Shown: one piece after another, positions 58,028 to 64,000 of the stretch
Layout: every line of letters begins with the position of its first letter
Position numbering within the stretch: position 1 is the first letter of the stretch
Assembly: GCA_025642075.2 (NCBI GenBank)
Contig: JAODUO010000054.1
Location: forward strand, 175,001 to 239,000
Direction: 5' to 3'
DNA from: Ridgeia piscesae
Taxonomy: Eukaryota; Annelida; Polychaeta; Sabellida; Siboglinidae
DNA: 64,000 nucleotides
Position numbers and translations under genes: made by a program
Notes under the pieces: generated by a model
What the model was told of the DNA's origin: nothing
Databases searched by the model: none
What the model saw: only the letters and a program-made list of their open reading frames with translations

Positions 58028-58918
58028 TTGAAACTACATCCTGGTTCTGCTTGTATATTATATTATGTGTATATTATGTGTTGTAGCTGATTATAATACA
58101 CAGCATGTGTCCTAAATATTAGGAAAACTCGTGAATGTGTGCACCATAGCAATGAGTGGAAGAAACAAAAATGAAACTTCTGATTTGCTAAAACTCAGAA
58201 ATAACCTAATGTGCACTGCTCTGCATTCATTAGTTAAAGAAACGGTTGGTCATTTAACAAAACACTGATAAGTATTTTGACAAAATTACAAAGCCACCAC
58301 ACATCTCCGACTATAGTCACCCTAGGATTTGCTGGTTTCCGACAGTTTCCCAATAATAATTGCTGGCTAAAAAATGGTGAATGATGATGTTTCTAGCAGA
58401 ACTTCTACCAGAATTCCTAGGATTAATTTTTCACTCTAATATGTTCCTATAACCTTCCCTTAGAAGATCGGCCAACAGTTGATGTGTTTGCTTAAAAAGA
58501 ATGTAACAACGATTTTCATTGGTTGATTGCTATGAAGCTTGTCGTGGGGTTCATGTCATTATTAAGTTATGTCCTTAATTGTTTCACTTTAAGCTGATCT
58601 ATTTACCATATTATACTTCATGTTTTTGTACTATTGCTTATCTTTAGGTTTAAAAAGTGATTGGATGTTGTCAGAAATGATTTAAACAGGAATTTCAGAG
58701 ATCAATAAATGTGATAACACAGTTGTCATTCAGTCAACCAATAAAAACTGTTACACATTCCATTTAAGAGAAAACATCTTGTTGACCATGTACTCACTAC
58801 TCTTGATTTACCTGGACACACCTGAAAGGTAAAGAGATGATCGTCTCTGTGTGACAGACGGGTGACACTGCGTCCTGTCATGACTGTCTCAGTGTCACTA
58901 TGGGGGTCGTGTCACAAC

Positions 58919-59313
58919 TCACGCTTGCAGCTGGAAGAGAATCAGTCTCAAGTTGATGCTGCGGGCCGCCAGCAGTTTATTGCACTCGACCGAACTGAGG
59001 ATCGGCAGCAGTTGATAGTCGGTCTCAGTCGCCTCGTTGCTGAAGTCGAACTTGTAGATCGCGGGATTCATGTGGGTGTTGGTGTACGGGCCCTCGATCG
59101 CGACGTACTGCAGTTGCATCGGCGTCGACGGCAGCTTCGACTTGAGCACGAGCTGGTAGGTGAGGGTACGATCGGGGCTGTGTACGGGATGCTTCTGGTT
59201 GTCGTTCACCCGCGCTTTCACCACCCACTGGTGGCTGAAGGCGCTGAAGCGACTTGTCTCGTAGAACAACTTGCTGATGTAGTCGTCTGTGCGATACGGC
59301 CGCAGTTGCAGGT
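58919..59313 (-). CDS. ZFTRAF1: ZFTRAF1 last coding exon
   Basis: Acceptor CTTTCAG completes Asp; then [20 protein letters not shown] through WVVKARVND and [20 protein letters not shown] to LFQLQA and TGA. It ends within a residue of the human LFQIQK terminus. Confidence 0.97.
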
Positions 59314-62102
59314 CTGAAAGTGACGTGTTGGTTGTCAGCAGCCGTTATACACCCAGAGGGAGGGAAAATAGTACGGGGGAACCAAATGTTTTTATCAGGG
59401 CGTCTCAGCCAGGGTAAGTAAGACAATACACAATGTGTAAGTGTGTAGGTGGTAGTGGACTTACTAGCTCTAGTGATGGGCAACTTTGAAAAACGGGCTT
59501 AACAATACTGTAGCTACATGCATGTGACAAACAGAGTTGATGAGTTGGTTGAAAGAGAAGCAGAAGAGACAGAGAAGATGAAGAAGAGCAGGAGAACAGA
59601 AAAAAGAACTAGAAGAAGAGGAGCAGAAAGAGAAAAAAAAGATAAGAAGGAGGAGAGTAGAAGATCAGAAGAACAGGAGGGGAAGAAGAGATTGCAGAGA
59701 TGGGATGATAACAAGAAGATGAAAAGATGAAGAATTAGACGAAGAAAAGAGAAGAAACGAACAAAACGACGATGAAAAGAATTAGAAGAAGAGGAGAAAA
59801 AGAGACGTCAAGAAGAACAGAATGAGAAGAGAAAGATGCCCTCACCGCTGAAGGTGATTTTCTCCAGTGAGAGCAGATTGAAGATGTTCTTGTAGAGTCG
59901 CATCTCGTCCTCCTGCCGGTGATACGTCACGTCGAGCAGGTCCATGATGTCCGCGGCGGGCTTGCTGGGGTGCGTGCACATCTTCTCGTGCTCCTTCAGC
60001 TCGTGCGGGGGACCCTCCCACGGACAGCCGATGCGCTCGAACTTGCACGGCACACGTCTACAACAGGGTCGAGGTGTGCACGCGGTGAGACGGGGCGTGC
60101 ACGCACGGCGGCCGACGCACATGCACTAGGAGCGGCGGGGAGAGAAGTGAAGAAAGTGGCGACTTACCGTACTCGCTACATCGCTGATCTCGGCCCCTCC
60201 CTATACCCTCAGCCCACCCCGCTGCAATGGAAGTCAGAAGAGCGGATTAGTGACGGTTCAAAGGTTAATCTAAGTGCGGAGGTTGCTGCCTCGTCATCGT
60301 CGTCGTTAGTTACCTGTGTCATCGTTGTTACGTCGCGTCGTCTTTGTTATTTTTATTTTTGTCGCTTATACCTCATTGTTGTCGTTCATCTGTGTATTGT
60401 TAAATATATCCCATAAAACACCCGCGAAAATATGCAAATTGAAGCCGTTGTAAGTATCACGCAATAACTGTTGGGATCATGCATTATTTCTAGGGACTGA
60501 AAAACTAAATATCATAACTAAAAAATACTGTGTTTTCTTAGAGCCAGATGACAAGTGCCAGTTGTAATTTCACTAATGTGCATGAGAAATGTTAGTGATA
60601 TTATAGTCACTGCAAGTCAAATAAGTCTGTCTGGAATACTGAAGTCTGTCATTTTAATCAACGAGTTACCTCTAAACAAGTTGCTTTGTATACTTTACCT
60701 GTGTCGTTCTGAAACATTACTACATTTGCCAGCATCTTACCATAAATGGCATGAAGCATGAAATGCCAACAGACATTTGGAAAATTATGTTCTTTATTTT
60801 AAAATATAATTTATACAAATACGGAAGATGCGTGGCAAATGAACAATGCTTGCAAGAAATTTCAGAAAGTCATCTTATCTCAATTTCAAACAGGATATTA
60901 ATAATGGAATGATAATTTTGTTTATTAATTATATGTTGCTGTTAGTGTCTAATATAAACGAACTTACCTTTCAGAGATGTTACTGACATGTTTATGTTGT
61001 GATAAATAAATATTTGTAACTTACTGATTGGTTACTTGGTTAGTGAACGAAAATTAGCATGCTTACCCATATCAAACTAGTACAGTAGAAAAGTAACTTG
61101 AATATGAAATATTAACACTGACTAATAGAAATAACCAACGCAATCACTGATATAGTAATAATTAACCAGGATAACAGGTTGTTTACTAAAAAATTGCACA
61201 TCCACGGCAGTCCCTGCTGGATCTAGTCTGAAAATACTTAAACGTTGAATCAACCAATTAAATTATTATTTCAACAAGAACAGCTGCACCAACTACATTA
61301 CTGACATCTATACACAGAAAACGCAATACAATTAGATACACGGATTGGTTGATTCGATGTTTATGCATTTTCGGACTAAATCAGAGTTCACCAGGGGTGG
61401 ATATGCAATTTTTCCGGTGCACACTAGTGTAGCTTGACCCAGGATACGCCAGCGGCAGACAGATTCATGTTTTTGCAACATGTCAGCAAAGTGAATCCCC
61501 TGTAAGAGAGCCTTACCTTGGCGCAAACAGAACAATATATACAGTACCTTCACACGGTGGCTACCAGAAGACTTCCTCTCACAACACGCCCGAGTCAGCA
61601 GTGTGTTTACACAGACAACTACTCATTAACAGAGCGCGCTCGGTCACCACCGACAACTCCGCCACGACACTGCGTCATCGTCGTTCCCTCCATCGCGACC
61701 TACACCTACAAGTGGAACGTCATCGCCGCCACAACGCGTGACGGCGCAAACACAATCGGGTGTCATCATCAATATAAAACACACATACATGACACAGCAA
61801 AGCAATGGTGACATCGACAGTGAGCTGCGATGAAACGTATAAGCGACACGACATGACACGCACCTTTCCTGACACAGTTCCCCCTCGTGCATTGCCAGCT
61901 CGCTCCGCGGGAGTCGTGCCGAGCAGAATCGACATTCCGCCGGTAGCTCCGAGATCGCTTTCTCAACGGCCAGGTTGCGGATGCAGGCCGTCTTGCTGAT
62001 CTCGCACCGACAGTTTGGACAGGTGGCACTCTCGTCCTTCAGTCGGGCATCAGCGAGGAGGTGCGAGAGACAACTTGCGCACATCAGGTGACCATTGGTG
62101 CA
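58919..62102 (-). CDS. ZFTRAF1: ZFTRAF1 / CYHR1 (Cys/His-rich RING and TRAF-type zinc finger protein), 5' end missing
   Basis: Three coding exons in gene order, 62102-61864, 60057-59846 and 59313-58919 (phases 2 and 1), give the last 281 residues. Visible: most of a RING finger ([11 protein letters not shown]...CPNCRCEI), then [13 protein letters not shown], two TRAF-type zinc-finger parts ([13 protein letters not shown]...H, then [20 protein letters not shown]), then the conserved C-terminal domain with [19 protein letters not shown] and [20 protein letters not shown]. These match vertebrate CYHR1, a cytoplasmic protein that binds galectin-3; a ubiquitin-ligase role is inferred from the RING. 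The first CxxC of the RING and the N-terminus must lie upstream, beyond 64000, because no matching exon was found up to the edge. Gene partial in this window only. Confidence 0.95.
59540..59835. repeat. Imperfect polypurine tract in a ZFTRAF1 intron
   Basis: About 295 bases, over 85% purine on the + strand, made of GAAGA, AGGAG and AGAAAA words with no fixed period. On the gene strand it is a long polypyrimidine stretch ending upstream of the last exon's acceptor side. Charged open frames over it are artefacts. Confidence 0.85.
59846..60057 (-). CDS. ZFTRAF1: ZFTRAF1 exon (TRAF-type zinc finger)
   Basis: Acceptor TTGTAG completes Arg; 70 codons, [20 protein letters not shown] to [14 protein letters not shown]; donor GTGAGG. 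Human has [20 protein letters not shown]. Confidence 0.95.
60058..61863 (-). other. ZFTRAF1 intron between RING and TRAF zinc-finger exons
   Basis: 1.8 kb, AT-rich in the middle and GC-richer near both exons. No repeat array or additional exon was recognised. Confidence 0.75.
61864..62102 (-). CDS. ZFTRAF1: ZFTRAF1 exon (RING C-terminal part, first TRAF zinc finger)
   Basis: Acceptor TGTCCACAG; 79 codons plus two bases, [20 protein letters not shown] to HEGELCQE; donor GTGCGT. Human reads [22 protein letters not shown]-rich against its AT-rich flanks. Confidence 0.96.
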
Positions 62103-63669
62103 CTGTGGACAGACAGGATGACCTGGTTAGATGCATTGATAGATTTAGACCGGACTGGTCAACTTATGAAACAGCCACCATGTTAATACTAATAGTTATG
62201 TACCTTAATATAATAGGTGTCTGCATGTGGCATATGTGAGTTTTGATATGTGCACAGTCCACATCCATGTGTGTATTTGTTGCATTGCTACAAACACAGA
62301 CAGTAAATCGAGACAACTGTGATTCAAGTCCATCCATTGGTGTTTAAAAACTTGTACAATTCTGTCTGTCCCTCGCCACCCCAAGGTAATATATATCCAG
62401 CCTGAATGATACCAACATAAAAATGTTCGCTAGATAGAATTTTACTCACACACTCACTCAGTCCTCACTCACTCTCACTCACCCACCCATCCACTCACTC
62501 ACAAACACAATATTACACACATGCACACATCCACGCATACATCTTGACTAGTTTTCTTCCACTGATCACTTCCAAATGTTCTGTATCTCTTCTGTATCAG
62601 CCTGGCACGACAAAACCCCTTTACAGCACACGTCTTGCATAAACTGTGAATGGCTTCCACTGCTCTGTATGTCCGCATGTGTGAAATATATCCCATTATA
62701 CATCTACGTTCACTGTGTTTTTGCACGAGCATAATATGGTGTCCATTTTAAAGCTGGTACTTTTTATATTAAGAACAATTAGTTCTTACAACTGTTACTG
62801 TATCGAACCATTGGATGCTCAGTGATCGATACTGGGTTTTATAATTGTAAAAAATATTTAATTTCATGTTTGATAAGTTTATAAAAATATATATATATAT
62901 ATATACAATATGGTTTCTATTGGACATCTTCGTCACACTGCATGGTGGTATGAACATATAGACTAGACACATGTACACATACATACATGTGTACACACGC
63001 ATGCACGCATGCACGCACGCATGCATGCACACACATGTCTTGGTCCTCAGTCAAACAGCTGTAGAAACAATTTACACTTCAAACTTTTTTCTGCAAAATG
63101 GCACTCTCTACATTTGTAATTGAAGAAACTTGCCCTGAATCAGTGGAATAAACAGTGCACTAGCTATAGCTATGAACCTCGGTGACCCAGTCCAGTCGGC
63201 CAGTGTGTATGCGCTACCTAATTGTCTATATAACTACCAGCCACTGGGTGCACATAATCACTCAACCAGAACATTAATCTTACCTCCAAAGTACAATAAG
63301 GTCACTACACCAGTGACATTCACGATTGCTGTGATACTAAGATACTATCATTGAGCATACTGTTGATCTGATAACCCAACTACATGTAGTACATCTACCA
63401 GCATAAAGCCAGCAGTGGTCTGATAGGATCCTGCAATACTATGGAAATCACTGAAGCGTGTCATATAACAACCAGCACCAGCATTTACTGTATATGATAC
63501 ATGTTGCAAGATCTATAAAAGATTGTCCTGCAACCTAATAGCTGCCGGCAGATTATTAAAACAAGCCAGGAAACAGCTGTCAATGCTGAACACTCAAGGC
63601 CAGTTGTCTTGACAGCCAGATACAATTACACTGTGACTAGAATATACATCACATATTTACTAAAACAGT

Positions 63670-63709
<40 letters not shown>

Positions 63710-63710
63710 T

Positions 63711-63767
<57 letters not shown>

Positions 63768-64000
63768 GCATGTGTATTGTTGCTCCATTCCACATATAAT
63801 ACATGCACGCACGCACGCATGCACACACAGACACACACACACACACACACACACAGGATTAATAATAATTAAGAACTTTTAATTTGTGAAATGCCCTATA
63901 TCCAGAATATACTTCCGCTCCGAGGTGTATGAAATATAACATTTGTAAAACATAAATATCTAAATTATACGTAATCAAGTAAACTTACGCGTAATGATTA
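62103..64000 (-). other. ZFTRAF1 upstream intron, running off the window
   Basis: No exon encoding the expected LCC-VCLDLP start of the RING was found. It holds CTCACT-rich low complexity near 62447-62500, an AT tract at 62886-62905, short CATG/CGCA repeats near 62960-63035, and the AT, GA and CA microsatellites at 63673-63855. Confidence 0.7.
63673..63855. repeat. (AT)n, (GA)n and (CA)n microsatellite cluster
   Basis: An AT run at 63673-63701, a GA run at 63713-63763 and a CA run at 63829-63855, separated by short unique sequence. Confidence 0.95.

Larger units (their letters stand above)
52587..58918. other. GLG1 3' flank and intergenic region to ZFTRAF1
   Basis: No coding sequence was recognised. 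It includes the GLG1 3' UTR of unknown length; candidate AATAAA hexamers are at 54934-54939 and 55240-55245. It also holds the hairpin at 56049, a degenerate repeat at 56850-57240, a CA microsatellite and the 3' UTR of ZFTRAF1 from the other side. The two genes converge here. Confidence 0.7.

Noticed and set aside
58862..59317. 151-codon plus-strand frame
   Set aside because: Antisense shadow of the ZFTRAF1 last exon, where the minus-strand protein is clearly recognised.

Overview
This is a eukaryotic, almost certainly animal, genomic window: AT-rich, with long introns, many microsatellites and minisatellites, and three conserved animal genes split by GT-AG introns. The proteins are close to their vertebrate orthologues and the repeat content is heavy. 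That fits a lophotrochozoan invertebrate, probably a mollusc, but the species assignment is inference.

Layout. (1) 490-12785, + strand: complete three-exon PAR-6 gene (PB1, semi-CRIB and PDZ cell-polarity scaffold). Its 9.4-kb first intron holds a 79-bp minisatellite. (2) 12786-18051: PAR-6 3' flank and intergenic DNA with AT, CA and GA tracts and a foldback MITE. (3) 18052-52586, + strand: complete 25-exon orthologue of GLG1 (Golgi glycoprotein 1, cysteine-rich FGF receptor, ESL-1), about 1132 residues. It has a signal peptide, a long array of cysteine-rich GLG1 repeats, one C-terminal membrane helix and a 13-residue basic tail. All exon phases join in frame. (4) 46322-49866, inside GLG1 intron 22 and antisense to it: a 3.5-kb DNA transposon with 26-bp terminal inverted repeats, a TA/TATA target duplication and a four-exon gene. 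(5) 52587-58918: GLG1 3' flank and intergenic DNA with a perfect 30-bp hairpin. (6) 58919-62102, - strand: the last three coding exons of ZFTRAF1/CYHR1 (RING plus TRAF-type zinc finger). Its first exon lies beyond the right edge.

The most unusual feature is inside GLG1. At several exons (7, 9, 12, 19, 21, 23) a tandem array abuts the splice junction. The repeat unit is built from the junction itself: intron edge with its AG or GT signal, usually plus the neighbouring 9-45 bases of exon. The introns therefore carry many decoy splice sites. At exon 9 every unit looks like a complete 9-nt microexon that would be in frame. I know of no described system of this kind. The three genes have no obvious shared pathway; they are ordinary neighbours.
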